Counted from the stretch's first letter, positions 17,352 to 26,863 are shown. The stretch is DNA of 64,000 nucleotides from Salinimicrobium terrae DSM 17865 (GCF_000424665.1 NZ_AUKI01000017.1:310001-374000); one strand, 5' to 3'. Notes: generated by a model not told the origin, from the letters alone. Translations and numbers: made by a program.

Positions 17352-18572
17352 ATGCGTAAGAATATTGATAGCATTTATCGGGATAGGTTTGAAGGGGCAA
17401 AATTGCCACCACCGGCAGACTCCTGGGAAAACATTCTCTCCCAAATGCCTCGCAAAGAGGAAAAGAGATTGTTTCCTTTGTGGTTCACACTAGCCGGAGT
17501 GGCCGCTGTTTTGGCGATTATCTTTACCGCTTACCTGCAATATCCTCAGCCAGCTGCAAAGGAAAATTATGTGATTGGACCTTTTCCTAATGAAAAAGGG
17601 GATTTTAATACTTCAGAAGTTTCTGTAAAATTTAATGAATTGATGAGGGAATCGGATATACTTCTGCAGGCTTTGATCTTACAGGGCCGGGAGATTCATT
17701 CAGGGAATGAAAAGGTGGGAATTGCTGCGGGCAGGGAGGAGATTTCAGAAGTAAATGAGAATCAGTCCTCAGGATCCTCATCCTGGGTGCAGGTTCAAAA
17801 CACTAAAACCGGGAAGTATGGAGAAAATCCCGTAGAGGGAAAAACGGTGGAGGTAATGGAGCCCGAGGAGGAGTTATCTGAGGCAGTTTTATTGGTTTCA
17901 AAAGAAGCACCCATTGTTGAAATATCAAAAAAGGAGGAGTTCAAAGAGAAATTTAAGGTGAGTACAAAGGTGGCACCTGTGAAAGGGTATGCCTTAAATA
18001 CCAATTTTTCTCCAAAAGAAGCCTCCGGGGAAGTCACCTTTTCTTATGGTGTAAATGTGGCTTATGCAATTTCCAAAAAGGTCAATCTCCGGTCGGGCTT
18101 AAACAAGGTGGATCTTGAGTACAACACCCATGAGATTTCATTTAATGATGTGGCCAGTGCTGCTGCTTCTTTTAGTGAGAATATGATGGAGAGTACTACC
18201 CTTGCCTCCCCTTCAAATGGAACTCTAAATCAAAAAATGGGTTTTTTCGAGATCCCTCTGGAAGTTGAATACGTTCTGGTGGATAGAAAAATTGCAATAG
18301 GTATCATAGGAGGAGGAAGCGTATTATTTCTTGAGGAGAATGAACTTTTGCTGGATATACCCGGGAATAGGGCCAATTTTGAGGAGACTAACAGCATGAA
18401 TTACCTTAGTTATACTACAAATCTGGGACTTAGTTTAGGCTACAATTTGTCCAGGCAATTACAATTCAACTTGGAGCCTGTGGTGAAATTTCAGATGAAC
18501 ACCTTCAGGGACAACAACGGACAAAATCCTTATTTCTTCGGGTTATATTCCGGCTTCAGCTATAGATTTTAA
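17352..18572 (+). CDS. Single-TM protein with C-terminal outer-membrane-type beta-barrel; putative partner of the ECF sigma factor
   Basis: A 406-residue protein with three parts. Residues 1-40 are soluble and contain the LPPPADSWENILSQM motif seen in Bacteroidetes proteins encoded beside ECF sigma genes. One transmembrane helix lies at about 44-63. A low-complexity acidic linker (about 65-200) is followed by a porin-like beta-barrel (about 205-406) ending in YSGFSYRF with a C-terminal aromatic. If this reading is right, the protein joins a cytosolic sigma-binding tail to an outer-membrane barrel through a periplasm-spanning linker. No zinc-binding anti-sigma (ZAS) HxxxCxxC is seen. Confidence 0.75.
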   Translation: MRKNIDSIYRDRFEGAKLPPPADSWENILSQMPRKEEKRLFPLWFTLAGVAAVLAIIFTAYLQYPQPAAKENYVIGPFPNEKGDFNTSEVSVKFNELMRESDILLQALILQGREIHSGNEKVGIAAGREEISEVNENQSSGSSSWVQVQNTKTGKYGENPVEGKTVEVMEPEEELSEAVLLVSKEAPIVEISKKEEFKEKFKVSTKVAPVKGYALNTNFSPKEASGEVTFSYGVNVAYAISKKVNLRSGLNKVDLEYNTHEISFNDVASAAASFSENMMESTTLASPSNGTLNQKMGFFEIPLEVEYVLVDRKIAIGIIGGGSVLFLEENELLLDIPGNRANFEETNSMNYLSYTTNLGLSLGYNLSRQLQFNLEPVVKFQMNTFRDNNGQNPYFFGLYSGFSYRF

Positions 18573-18721
18573 TTGAATTAAAGTGTTCTGAATAATTGCA
18601 GGATTTCACCTTCCAAAAAGAACATTTTTCAGAAGGAATTATTAACTTGATTTACAGTATTCTTTACTTTTATTTTCTCAAGAAAGTATTTTTCACGGCC
18701 TCTTCCCCTCAAATTAATTTC

Positions 18722-18729
18722 TAAATTTG
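18722..18729 (+). promoter_or_regulatory. -7 box of prs
   Basis: TAAATTTG fits TAnnTTTG. It overlaps the upstream in-frame TTG codon at 18727, so that TTG cannot be the real start and the ATG at 18760 is preferred. Confidence 0.65.
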
Positions 18730-18759
18730 CAGGGCAACAACAAACAACACACCGAACCA

Positions 18760-19701
18760 ATGCCTGAAGTATCTACCGCAGTTAAAATTTTTACCTGTAA
18801 TCAAAGCCGTGATCTTGCCGAAAAAATAGCTGAATCCTATGGCTCCAAGCTGGGAAACGTTATTACCTCGACCTATAGTGACGGCGAATTTCAACCTTCT
18901 TTTGAAGAATCTGTAAGAGGTTCCAGGGTTTTTATTATAGGTTCCACTCATCCCGGATCGGACCACCTCATGGAAATGCTACTTATGCTAGATGCAGCCA
19001 AAAGAGCATCTGCAAGGCATATTACGGCCGTTATTCCTTACTATGGATGGGCCAGGCAGGACAGAAAAGATAAACCGCGTGTTCCAATTGCTGCGAAGCT
19101 CATTGCTAAAATGCTTGAAACTGCAGGCGCTACACGTATCATTACAATGGATCTCCATGCCGACCAGATCCAGGGATTTTTTGAAAAACCGGTAGATCAT
19201 CTATTTGCTTCTACCGTATTTTTGCCGTACCTGCGCAGCCTGAATCTCGAAGATCTTACTGTTGCCTCACCAGATATGGGTGGTTCCAAAAGAGCTTATG
19301 CTTACTCCAAAACTATGGAAAGTGATGTGGTAATCTGTTATAAACAACGTGCCAAGGCAAACATAATTTCGCACATGGAATTGATTGGAAATGTTGAAGG
19401 CAGGAATGTGGTACTTGTAGATGACATGGTTGATACTGCGGGAACCCTTACGAAAGCTGCAGATTTGATGATGGAAAGAGGAGCATTGAGTGTTAGAGCT
19501 ATTTGTACTCATCCGGTACTTTCGGGAGAGGCTTATGAACGAATTGAGCAATCTAAACTGCTTGAACTTATAGTCACCGATTCTATTCCACTGAAAAAAG
19601 AAAGTAAAAAAATCCGGGTTGTAACCTGTGCCGATCTTTTTGCCGATGTTATGAGCAGGGTTCACAACAACAGGTCAATAAGTTCAAAATTTATTATGTA
19701 A
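18760..19701 (+). CDS. prs: Ribose-phosphate pyrophosphokinase
   Basis: PRPP synthetase makes phosphoribosyl pyrophosphate from ribose 5-phosphate and ATP for nucleotide, His and Trp synthesis. From the ATG at 18760 the protein has 313 residues, the normal length. Visible motifs are TYSDGEFQPSFEESVRG, YYGWARQDRKDKPR (ATP-binding flexible region), MDLHADQIQGFF and the PRPP loop VVLVDDMVDTAGTLTKA. An in-frame TTG 33 bp upstream lies within the -7 promoter box and is rejected as a start. rplY follows 180 bp downstream with its own promoter. Confidence 0.96.
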   Translation: MPEVSTAVKIFTCNQSRDLAEKIAESYGSKLGNVITSTYSDGEFQPSFEESVRGSRVFIIGSTHPGSDHLMEMLLMLDAAKRASARHITAVIPYYGWARQDRKDKPRVPIAAKLIAKMLETAGATRIITMDLHADQIQGFFEKPVDHLFASTVFLPYLRSLNLEDLTVASPDMGGSKRAYAYSKTMESDVVICYKQRAKANIISHMELIGNVEGRNVVLVDDMVDTAGTLTKAADLMMERGALSVRAICTHPVLSGEAYERIEQSKLLELIVTDSIPLKKESKKIRVVTCADLFADVMSRVHNNRSISSKFIM

Positions 19702-19737
19702 GCTGAAGAGGAGAGGTTAGTTTAGAAGTACGAATTT

Positions 19738-19777
19738 AGAAGTTATAAGTGGGGAGAGAAGACCATTTATAACTTCT
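19738..19777 (+). terminator. Inverted repeat downstream of prs
   Basis: AGAAGTTATAA at 19738-19748 pairs with TTATAACTTCT at 19767-19777 across an 18-base loop. It may slow or end prs transcription, but there is no T-run after it, so termination is uncertain. Confidence 0.35.
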
Positions 19778-19854
19778 GAAGTATTCAAAAATGCCATTTT
19801 CTTCCGGTTTAAAATAATTAGGCTTCAGCCTTTTAATAGCTGAAAAAAAAGATT

Positions 19855-19862
19855 TACTTTTG
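19855..19862 (+). promoter_or_regulatory. -7 box of rplY
   Basis: TACTTTTG fits TAnnTTTG and lies 19 bases before the rplY ATG. Confidence 0.6.
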
Positions 19863-19881
19863 CAGCCTAAAATTTTTAACA

Positions 19882-20550
19882 ATGAAATCAATTACGATCA
19901 ACGGATCTAAAAGAGAAAGCGTAGGCAAGAAAGCTACAAAAGCCTTACGTAATGCTGGACAGGTTCCTTGCGTATTATACGGGGGAGACGAGCCATTACA
20001 TTTTGCAGCAGATGAGATTGCCTTTAAAGACCTTGTATACACACCAGATGTGCATACAGTGGAAATTAAATTAAAAGACGGAGGAAAGTTTAATGCTGTT
20101 CTTCAGGACATCCAGTTCCACCCTGTAACCGATGCTATATTGCATATCGATTTCTATCAGATTTTTGAAGACAAAGAAATTTCTATGGAAATTCCGGTTC
20201 ACACTAAGGGAGTACCAAGAGGTGTGAAGAATGGTGGGGTTCTACGATTTAACCTTCGCCGCATGAGAGTGAAGGGTCTTCCAGGAAATCTTCCTGACTT
20301 TATTGAAGCAGATGTTACTCCACTTAAGATAGGTAACAAGCTTTATGTTACTGCTTTGAAAAGCGAAGATTTCAAGATCATGCACCCCGATAACACTGTG
20401 GTTTGCCAGGTAAGAACTTCTCGTAACATTATCGCCGATACAGAAGATGAAGAAGAAGAAGTAGCGGCAGACGAAGTACCGGCAACTGAAGTTTCAGAAG
20501 AAGGAAATTCACAGTCAGGAGCAACCGACGATAAAGACGCTAAAGAATAG
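19882..20550 (+). CDS. rplY: 50S ribosomal protein L25 (CTC-type, long form)
   Basis: A 222-residue L25/TL5/CTC protein that binds 5S rRNA. The N-terminal ~95 residues are the L25 domain ([38 protein letters not shown]), followed by the C-terminal CTC beta domain to about residue 185 ([18 protein letters not shown]). The last ~35 residues are a very acidic tail ([13 protein letters not shown]), common in Bacteroidetes homologues. A -7 box and a terminator bound it, so it can be transcribed alone. Confidence 0.95.
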   Translation: MKSITINGSKRESVGKKATKALRNAGQVPCVLYGGDEPLHFAADEIAFKDLVYTPDVHTVEIKLKDGGKFNAVLQDIQFHPVTDAILHIDFYQIFEDKEISMEIPVHTKGVPRGVKNGGVLRFNLRRMRVKGLPGNLPDFIEADVTPLKIGNKLYVTALKSEDFKIMHPDNTVVCQVRTSRNIIADTEDEEEEVAADEVPATEVSEEGNSQSGATDDKDAKE

Positions 20551-20571
20551 TATATTTCTTTATAAATTTTA

Positions 20572-20606
20572 AACATCCCATTCCGACAGGTCTGGGATGT
20601 TTTTTA
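20572..20606 (+). terminator. Rho-independent terminator after rplY
   Basis: A 9-bp stem (AACATCCCA at 20572-20580 with TGGGATGTT at 20593-20601) is followed by TTTTT. Confidence 0.85.
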
Positions 20607-20711
20607 TTAAAGAGGTTTCAGGATCAAACTAACTGCTGCTTGAGCCAATGTTAACTTCTATGAATGAAGAGAAAGGTTTTTATTAATTTTATCTTTACCA
20701 AAACAAAAGTT

Positions 20712-21347
20712 ATGCTTCGCTTCTTCGGAAGAATTCTCAGTAAAAAAGAAAATCAAAAAGAAAAAGAAGAAGTTTCCCCTATGAAAAAATTTCTAATTGT
20801 TGGATTGGGAAATATTGGTCCGAAATATCACAATACCCGTCATAATATTGGTTTCAAAATTCTGGATTTTTTGGCAGAAAAGGAGGATCTCACATTTGAA
20901 TCCCAGAAACTGGGAGATATCGCTACCTACAAATTTAAAGGCCGCAGCTTTATTTTGCTTAAACCTTCTACATACATGAACCTAAGCGGTAAAGCAGTTA
21001 ACTATTGGTTGCAAAAAGAAAAGATCCCGCTGGAGCATCTTTTAGTAATTACAGATGATCTTAATTTGGCTTTTGGTACTATTCGGGTAAAAACCAAAGG
21101 TAGTGATGGTGGCCACAATGGGTTAAAAGATATACAGTCCCAGTTAGGAACCACAAATTACAATCGCTTTCGCTTCGGAATAAGCGATGAATTCAGTAAA
21201 GGCAGGCAAGTCGATTACGTTCTTGGAGAATGGGATGAAGAGGAGGAGAAAAAATTACCGGAGAGACTGGAAAAGTCGGCGGAAGTCATCCGGTCATTTG
21301 GTACTGCAGGAATAAATAATACAATGAATACCTTTAACGGGAAATAA
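20712..21347 (+). CDS. pth: Peptidyl-tRNA hydrolase
   Basis: Pth releases tRNA from prematurely dropped peptidyl-tRNA. The catalytic core starts at Met 20781 (KKFLIVGLGNIGPKYHNTRHNIG, read in two parts, contains the catalytic histidine and the Asn of the active site), with TDDLNLAFG and GSDGGHNGLKDIQSQ further on. Three in-frame ATGs exist: 20664, 20712 and 20781. A TATCTTTA box at 20690-20697 argues against 20664. I chose 20712 (211 residues, short basic N-terminal extension), but 20781 (188 residues) matches the usual family length. ribF follows after 7 bp. Confidence 0.93.
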   Translation: MLRFFGRILSKKENQKEKEEVSPMKKFLIVGLGNIGPKYHNTRHNIGFKILDFLAEKEDLTFESQKLGDIATYKFKGRSFILLKPSTYMNLSGKAVNYWLQKEKIPLEHLLVITDDLNLAFGTIRVKTKGSDGGHNGLKDIQSQLGTTNYNRFRFGISDEFSKGRQVDYVLGEWDEEEEKKLPERLEKSAEVIRSFGTAGINNTMNTFNGK

Positions 21348-21354
21348 AGTAGCC

Positions 21355-22293
21355 TTGAAAGAACATAAAGGAGCACATGCTTTTAACAGCACTCATCATA
21401 CAGTAGTCACTATTGGTACCTTCGACGGTGTACACATTGGACATCAAAAGATTATTGAAAGGCTTGTGAACACAGCCAAAGCAGGAAATTTGGAATCGGC
21501 CATTCTCACTTTTTTTCCGCATCCCAGGATGGTGCTGCAAAAAGATGCCGATATAAAATTGATCAATACGATTGCAGAGCGAAAGAGCATTCTGAAACAA
21601 AGTGGGGTCGATCACCTTATCGTGCACCCGTTTACTCAACAATTCTCCCGGCTTTCGGCCAGGGAATTTGTAAGGGATATTCTGGTACACAAATTAAGGG
21701 CTAAGAAGGTCATTATTGGATATGATCACCGGTTTGGACGAAACAGAACTGCCGATATTGATGATCTTCGGGAATTTGGAAGGGAATATGAATTTGAAGT
21801 TGAAGAAATTTCCAAACAGGATATTGAAGATGTCGCGGTGAGTTCTACTAAGATCAGAAAAGCCCTTTTAGAAGGTAGTGTGGAAAAGGCCAATCGCTTC
21901 CTGAGCTACCCATTTGCTTTAGCGGGTACGGTAGTAAAAGGTAAGGGCCTGGGAAAAGAATTCAATTATCCTACGGCTAATCTTGAGATAAAGGAGAATT
22001 ACAAGTTAATTCCCAAAAATGGAGTTTACGTGGTTCGTTCTTTGATAGATGGACAGGTCGTATTTGGCATGATGAGCATCGGGACAAATCCTACTGTGGG
22101 TGGTACAGAAAAAACCGTTGAAACCTACTTTTTTGATTTAGAAAAAGATCTCTATGGAAAAAATCTTTCTATTGAAATGCTCACACGGATACGGGATGAG
22201 AAAAAATTTGAATCTGTTGAGGGGCTAAAAACAGCTATGAAACAGGACGAAGCATTCAGCACGCAGTACATTCGTGACAACTATGCTGAATAA
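21355..22293 (+). CDS. ribF: Bifunctional riboflavin kinase/FAD synthetase
   Basis: RibF phosphorylates riboflavin to FMN and adenylylates it to FAD. The N-terminal nucleotidyltransferase domain has TIGTFDGVHIGHQKIIERL near residues 20-38, GYDHRFGRNR near 122 and SSTKIRKAL near 162. The C-terminal flavokinase domain has GKGLGKEFNYPTANLE near 198-213 and GTNPTVGG near 242. 312 residues is full length. The start is TTG, 7 bp after pth; no ATG gives the full first domain. It overlaps the HTTM gene by 11 bp. Confidence 0.95.
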   Translation: MKEHKGAHAFNSTHHTVVTIGTFDGVHIGHQKIIERLVNTAKAGNLESAILTFFPHPRMVLQKDADIKLINTIAERKSILKQSGVDHLIVHPFTQQFSRLSAREFVRDILVHKLRAKKVIIGYDHRFGRNRTADIDDLREFGREYEFEVEEISKQDIEDVAVSSTKIRKALLEGSVEKANRFLSYPFALAGTVVKGKGLGKEFNYPTANLEIKENYKLIPKNGVYVVRSLIDGQVVFGMMSIGTNPTVGGTEKTVETYFFDLEKDLYGKNLSIEMLTRIRDEKKFESVEGLKTAMKQDEAFSTQYIRDNYAE

Positions 22294-23602
22294 ATGGCTT
22301 TTCACCCGAATAGATAACTCTGCACTCATTGTGTTCAGAATTCTATTTGGATTATTGTTAGCCATAGAGGCTTTTGGAGCTATTTTTACCGGTTGGATTC
22401 AGAGGGCTTTTATTGAACCCCAATTCACCTTCAATTTTATTGGTTTTGAATTCCTGCAACCTTTGCCTGGAAATGGAATGCTGTGGTATTACGGCATAAT
22501 GGGAGTGTTTGGCCTTCTTGTAATGGTAGGCTACAAATACAGGTTCAGCATCTTTATGTATGCTGTTATGTGGGCTGCAGTTTATCTAATGCAGAAATCT
22601 TCTTACAACAACCACTATTACCTGCTCATGTTGTTGTGCTTTATCATGATCTCGCTACCGGCGCACCGGTATGCTTCGGTGGACGTTCGGCAAAAGCCGG
22701 AGCTAAAGCAAATCAGTATGCCCCGGTGGGTTTGGGTGTTTATCGTGGGGCAATTATGGATCGTATACACGTATGCTGCTATTGCAAAACTATACCCAGA
22801 CTGGCTGGATGGAACCCTGCCGGGAATTCTTATGGCAGCCCGTGAAGATTACTGGCTCGTTGGAGATTTTCTTCAGCAGGAATGGGTGCATTTTACTATC
22901 GCCTGGTTCGGTTTCTTTTTTGACCTGTTGATCATCCCTTTATTACTCTGGAAAAGGACGCGGATTTTCGTATTTTTGACAGCTGTATTTTTTCACCTGT
23001 TCAACAGTGTCATCTTCCAAATTGGCATCTTCCCATATCTGGCACTTGCCTTTACACTTTTCTTTTTTTCAACTGAAAATATCAACCGGTATTTTTTATG
23101 GAAAAAGCCACATTATTCAGAAGGGGAAGTGATAATTCCTGAACACAAACCTTTGATCATAAGTTTCATTAGCCTTTGGCTCCTGGTGCAACTTGTGCTG
23201 CCCGTGAGGCACTGGTTCATAAAGGATGATGTGCTTTGGACCGAAGAAGGACACAGGCTTAGCTGGCGTATGATGTTGAGATCAAAATCGGGAAAGATCC
23301 AGTATAAAGTAGTAGACAAAGCAAGACCGCAGGATACGATCTATGTTAAAAACAGCGAATATCTTTCCCCTAAACAGATGCGTGCACTCCCCTCAAAACC
23401 CGACATGATTTGGCAATTTGCGCAGCACCTGGAATCTGAATTTGGAGAATCTGGTAAAGAGGTAGAGATCTTTGTAGACAGCAAGGTCAGTGTCAACGGC
23501 CGACCTTATAAGCCTTTTATAGATCCAAAAGTGGATCTTGCGGCCGAAGAATGGAATCATTTAAGGCACCACAAGTGGATTTTACCTTCGGCTATAGACT
23601 AA
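22283..23602 (+). CDS. HTTM domain membrane protein (vitamin K-dependent gamma-carboxylase-like)
   Basis: A 439-residue polytopic membrane protein of the HTTM family, homologous to the membrane part of vitamin K-dependent gamma-carboxylase. The motif YTYAAIAKLYPDWLDGTLPG (near residues 170-190) holds the lysine that corresponds to the carboxylase active-site region, and VMWAAVYLMQKSSYNNHYYL gives the paired-helix core. The reaction in bacteria is unknown. An upstream GTG at 22274 is possible, but the ATG at 22283 gives the conserved N-terminus (MLNKWLFTRIDNSALIVFR). It overlaps ribF and so is translated with it. Confidence 0.85.
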   Translation: MLNKWLFTRIDNSALIVFRILFGLLLAIEAFGAIFTGWIQRAFIEPQFTFNFIGFEFLQPLPGNGMLWYYGIMGVFGLLVMVGYKYRFSIFMYAVMWAAVYLMQKSSYNNHYYLLMLLCFIMISLPAHRYASVDVRQKPELKQISMPRWVWVFIVGQLWIVYTYAAIAKLYPDWLDGTLPGILMAAREDYWLVGDFLQQEWVHFTIAWFGFFFDLLIIPLLLWKRTRIFVFLTAVFFHLFNSVIFQIGIFPYLALAFTLFFFSTENINRYFLWKKPHYSEGEVIIPEHKPLIISFISLWLLVQLVLPVRHWFIKDDVLWTEEGHRLSWRMMLRSKSGKIQYKVVDKARPQDTIYVKNSEYLSPKQMRALPSKPDMIWQFAQHLESEFGESGKEVEIFVDSKVSVNGRPYKPFIDPKVDLAAEEWNHLRHHKWILPSAID

Positions 23603-23619
23603 TGTTTTAAGGCTTTTAT

Positions 23620-23627
23620 TATTTTTG
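23620..23627 (+). promoter_or_regulatory. -7 box upstream of serS
   Basis: TATTTTTG fits TAnnTTTG and lies 50 bases before the serS ATG. No -33 TTG at good spacing is seen. Confidence 0.5.
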
Positions 23628-23677
23628 TTCCTTTATCCGGGAAATGTCATTTCGGCAAATCTTCTAATTCCAAATTT

Positions 23678-24949
23678 ATGTTACAGGTAGCCAACATCAG
23701 GGCGAATAAAGAGGCATATATTTTAGCCTTAAAAAAAAGAAATTTTAATGCTGAAGAAGTTTTTTCTGAAGTGCTGGAACTCGATGAAACCCGACGTTCC
23801 ACACAGGCAGAGCTTGATGATAAATTAGCCGAATCCAATAGGCTTTCCAAAGAGATTGGAATGCTTTTCAAAACAGGCGAACACCTTAAGGCCAATCAAC
23901 TGAAACAGCAGACCTCAGATATTAAAGAGATCACAAAAGAACTTTCAGAAAAGCTGGCCGCCACAACTATGGCTTTGAACCGGCAGCTGTACAATATTCC
24001 GAATGTTCCTAACGACCTGGTGCCTGCGGGGACCTCAGAGGAAGATAACATTGAAGTTTTTAAAGAAGGTGAGATCCCAAAATTGGATACAGATGCATTA
24101 CCGCACTGGGAGCTGGCGAAGAAATATGATATCATTGATTTCGAATTGGGTAACAAGATCACCGGTGCCGGATTTCCCGTTTATAAAGGCAAGGGAGCCC
24201 GACTTCAAAGAGCATTAATTTCTTACTTTTTGGACAAAAATGTCGCCGCGGGTTATACCGAATTCCAGATGCCTCTCATGGTAAATGAAGCTTCAGGTTA
24301 CGGAACAGGACAGCTACCCGATAAGGAAGGGCAGATGTACCATGTCACAGAAGATAACCTATACCTTATTCCTACTGCAGAGGTGCCAATTACGAATATG
24401 TTTCGGGATGATATGCTTTCAGAAAATGATCTGCCAATCGCCTGTACAGGTTATACGCCATGTTTCAGAAGAGAAGCAGGTTCTTATGGAGCTCATGTAC
24501 GCGGACTTAACCGCCTGCATCAGTTTGACAAAGTAGAAATAGTAAGAATTGAAAAACCGGAAAATTCTTATGCAGCCCTGGATAAAATGGTTGAGCAGAT
24601 AAAAGATATTTTACGGGATCTAAAATTACCATACCGCATCCTGAGATTGTGCGGCGGAGATCTTGGTTTTACCTCAACACTTACGTACGATTTCGAAGTT
24701 TTTTCTACAGCACAGGATCGTTGGTTGGAGATAAGCTCCTGCTCAAATTTCGAAACCTTTCAGGCAAATAGATTAAAATTGCGTTATAAAGATAAGGACG
24801 GTAAAAAGGAACTCTTGCATACCTTAAACGGAAGTGCCCTTGCTTTGCCTCGTGTACTGGCAGGAATTCTGGAGAATTACCAGATGCCCAACGGAATTAA
24901 AGTGCCCGATGTGCTTGTACCTTACACAGGTTTCGACATAATCAACTAA
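23678..24949 (+). CDS. serS: Serine--tRNA ligase
   Basis: A 423-residue class II aminoacyl-tRNA synthetase that charges tRNA-Ser. The N-terminal ~100 residues form the antiparallel coiled-coil arm that contacts the long tRNA variable arm (DELDDKLAESNRLSKEIG-like heptads). Class II motif 2 is PCFRREAGSYG near residue 266 and motif 3 is NGSALALPRVLAGILENYQ near 386. TAEVPITN and EISSCSNFETFQANR bind serine and ATP. Length and motifs are complete. A 15-bp stem-loop follows the gene. Confidence 0.97.
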   Translation: MLQVANIRANKEAYILALKKRNFNAEEVFSEVLELDETRRSTQAELDDKLAESNRLSKEIGMLFKTGEHLKANQLKQQTSDIKEITKELSEKLAATTMALNRQLYNIPNVPNDLVPAGTSEEDNIEVFKEGEIPKLDTDALPHWELAKKYDIIDFELGNKITGAGFPVYKGKGARLQRALISYFLDKNVAAGYTEFQMPLMVNEASGYGTGQLPDKEGQMYHVTEDNLYLIPTAEVPITNMFRDDMLSENDLPIACTGYTPCFRREAGSYGAHVRGLNRLHQFDKVEIVRIEKPENSYAALDKMVEQIKDILRDLKLPYRILRLCGGDLGFTSTLTYDFEVFSTAQDRWLEISSCSNFETFQANRLKLRYKDKDGKKELLHTLNGSALALPRVLAGILENYQMPNGIKVPDVLVPYTGFDIIN

Positions 24950-24968
24950 ATAATTTTAAGCATGTTTT

Positions 24969-25000
24969 AAACCTCACAGGTTTCCAAACCTGTGAGGTTT
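24969..25000. repeat. Nested palindrome, also terminator of serS
   Basis: A perfect 15-bp inverted repeat (24969-24983 with 24986-25000) separated by CC and followed by TTCCTTTT. Each arm is itself palindromic (AAACCT-CAC-AGGTTT and AAACCT-GTG-AGGTTT), so the sequence can fold as one long hairpin or two small ones with complementary loop triplets. The same design recurs at 49438-49470. Confidence 0.85.
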
Positions 25001-25078
25001 TTCCTTTTCAGCAGAATAACATCCTCATTTTCAACTTCTAAATACCCATTTTAGTATCTTTATAAAAAATTGTTCCGG

Positions 25079-26863
25079 ATGCGTTTTCTCTATTTCTTTC
25101 TCCTTCTTCTTTGCACCCAGTTTCCAGGCTTCGCACAGTCAGAGCAGCTTGCGAAGAACTATTTTGACAGGGGGGAATTTGAAAAGGCAGAAAATATTTA
25201 TGAAAAACTACTTGATCAGGAGCCAAATAATTCTTCCTTTTTTTACGGACTTATAGCAACCTATCAACAACTGGAAAAATACGGGGAGGCAGAAAATCTT
25301 CTTAAAGACAAGGTCAACAATACAGCCAATGCGCCTCATTATCTTGTAGAACTCGGGCATAATTTTGAATTGCAGGGGGAAGATACACGAGCCAGCCAAT
25401 TTTACAATGAAGCTTTAAGAGCTATAGAGTCGAGACCGAATTACGCCTTTTCTATTGCCCGTACTTTTGAAAAGTACAGCAAGCTGGATCGAGCGGTAAC
25501 GGCCTATGAGCTTGGAATGAGAATGAATCCCGATGCCGAATATAACATACAACTCGCACGCCTTTATGGGGAGCAGGGGGAAATAGAAAAAATGTTCAGT
25601 AACTATCTTGATGTGCTGGGAAACAATCCCGATTTGCTGCCGGGGGTGAGCCGTATTTACGGACAGTTTATTACAGATGATCCTGCTAATGACGCAAATC
25701 TTACCTTCAGGAAGTTATTGCTTAAAAGGCTTCAGGAAGATCAGAATATCCTGTTCAACAATATTTTGAGTTGGTTATATATTCAGCAAAAAGAATATCA
25801 AAAGGCCTTTCAGCAGGAGAAAGCCATTTACCGCAGGTCAGATCAGGGACTTGGTCCTATTCTTCGCCTTACTATTATGGCAAGAGAGGAAGACCAGCAA
25901 GAAACTGCTTTGGAAATCCTGGATTTTATCATTGAGGAGGCACCAAATGAAGATCTTAAATTACAGGCTCATCAGCTAAGGCTGAATATCCTTCAGGAAA
26001 CATTTCCGCCGGAGAAATTTTCTGAAATAGAACAGGGTTATAATGCCCTTTTTGACACCTATGGAAACAGTACTGCTTTGTTGTCTCTTTATATTGATTA
26101 TGCAAATTTCCTGGCTTTTAAACAGAATCAGATTACTAAAGCTCGGGAGGTACTGCAGGGTTTCCTTGATCATGATCTTAAAAAATTTGAAGAAGCGGCT
26201 TTAAAAATGGCCCTGGCCGATATTCTGGTTCTCGATGAAAAATTTAACCAGGCTTTAATTTATTATTCCCAGGTGCAAAACCTGGTGGAGAATGATGTTA
26301 TAGCCCAATTGGCAAGGTTTAAGGTGGCAAAAACCAGTTATTACAAGGGAGATTTTGAGTGGGCAACCATACAGTTGGATGTGCTAAAGTCGGCCACTTC
26401 ACAATTGATCGCGAATGATGCCATGGAACTAAGCCTTTTGATAAGTGAAAATTCTCTGGAAGATTCCACTCAGGCTGCACTAAAAAAATATGCGAGGGCC
26501 GATTTACTGGCCTTTCAGGAAAGGGACAATCGGGCTATTGAAGTTCTTGATACTATATTATCAGAACATAAAGGTGAAAAGATTGAAGATGATGCCCTTT
26601 TAAAGCAGGCGGGACTATATGAGGAAGCCGGAAAATTTAAAAAGGCCGAAGAAAATTATCTCGCAATTATAGAACATTATCAAAACGGAGTTTTGGGAGA
26701 TAATGCCCATTACTATCTCGCCGAACTGTATGCCGGGGAACTGAACCAGCCTCTAAAGGCGCAGGAGTTTTATGAAAAAATTATCTTTAATTACGCCGAT
26801 AGTATTTACTTTATTGACGCCCGAAAGAAATTCAGGCAACTGCGGGGGGATGAAATCGAATAG
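25079..26863 (+). CDS. Secreted tetratricopeptide-repeat protein
   Basis: A 594-residue protein with a signal peptide (MRFLYFFLLLLCTQFPGFAQ) and TPR motifs through most of its length, clearest at about residues 23-90 (NYFDRGEFEKAENIYEKLL), 120-160 and 500-590 (AGLYEEAGKFKKAEENYLAI). It is likely a periplasmic scaffold, in a position conserved with serS and rsmA in Flavobacteriaceae as far as I recall. An in-frame TTG at 25070 is rejected because the ATG at 25079 starts exactly at the signal peptide. No enzymatic domain is seen. Confidence 0.88.
   Translation: MRFLYFFLLLLCTQFPGFAQSEQLAKNYFDRGEFEKAENIYEKLLDQEPNNSSFFYGLIATYQQLEKYGEAENLLKDKVNNTANAPHYLVELGHNFELQGEDTRASQFYNEALRAIESRPNYAFSIARTFEKYSKLDRAVTAYELGMRMNPDAEYNIQLARLYGEQGEIEKMFSNYLDVLGNNPDLLPGVSRIYGQFITDDPANDANLTFRKLLLKRLQEDQNILFNNILSWLYIQQKEYQKAFQQEKAIYRRSDQGLGPILRLTIMAREEDQQETALEILDFIIEEAPNEDLKLQAHQLRLNILQETFPPEKFSEIEQGYNALFDTYGNSTALLSLYIDYANFLAFKQNQITKAREVLQGFLDHDLKKFEEAALKMALADILVLDEKFNQALIYYSQVQNLVENDVIAQLARFKVAKTSYYKGDFEWATIQLDVLKSATSQLIANDAMELSLLISENSLEDSTQAALKKYARADLLAFQERDNRAIEVLDTILSEHKGEKIEDDALLKQAGLYEEAGKFKKAEENYLAIIEHYQNGVLGDNAHYYLAELYAGELNQPLKAQEFYEKIIFNYADSIYFIDARKKFRQLRGDEIE

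Noticed and set aside
18727-18759. TTG start for prs
   Set aside because: The TTG is part of the TAAATTTG promoter box; the ATG at 18760 gives the family N-terminus.
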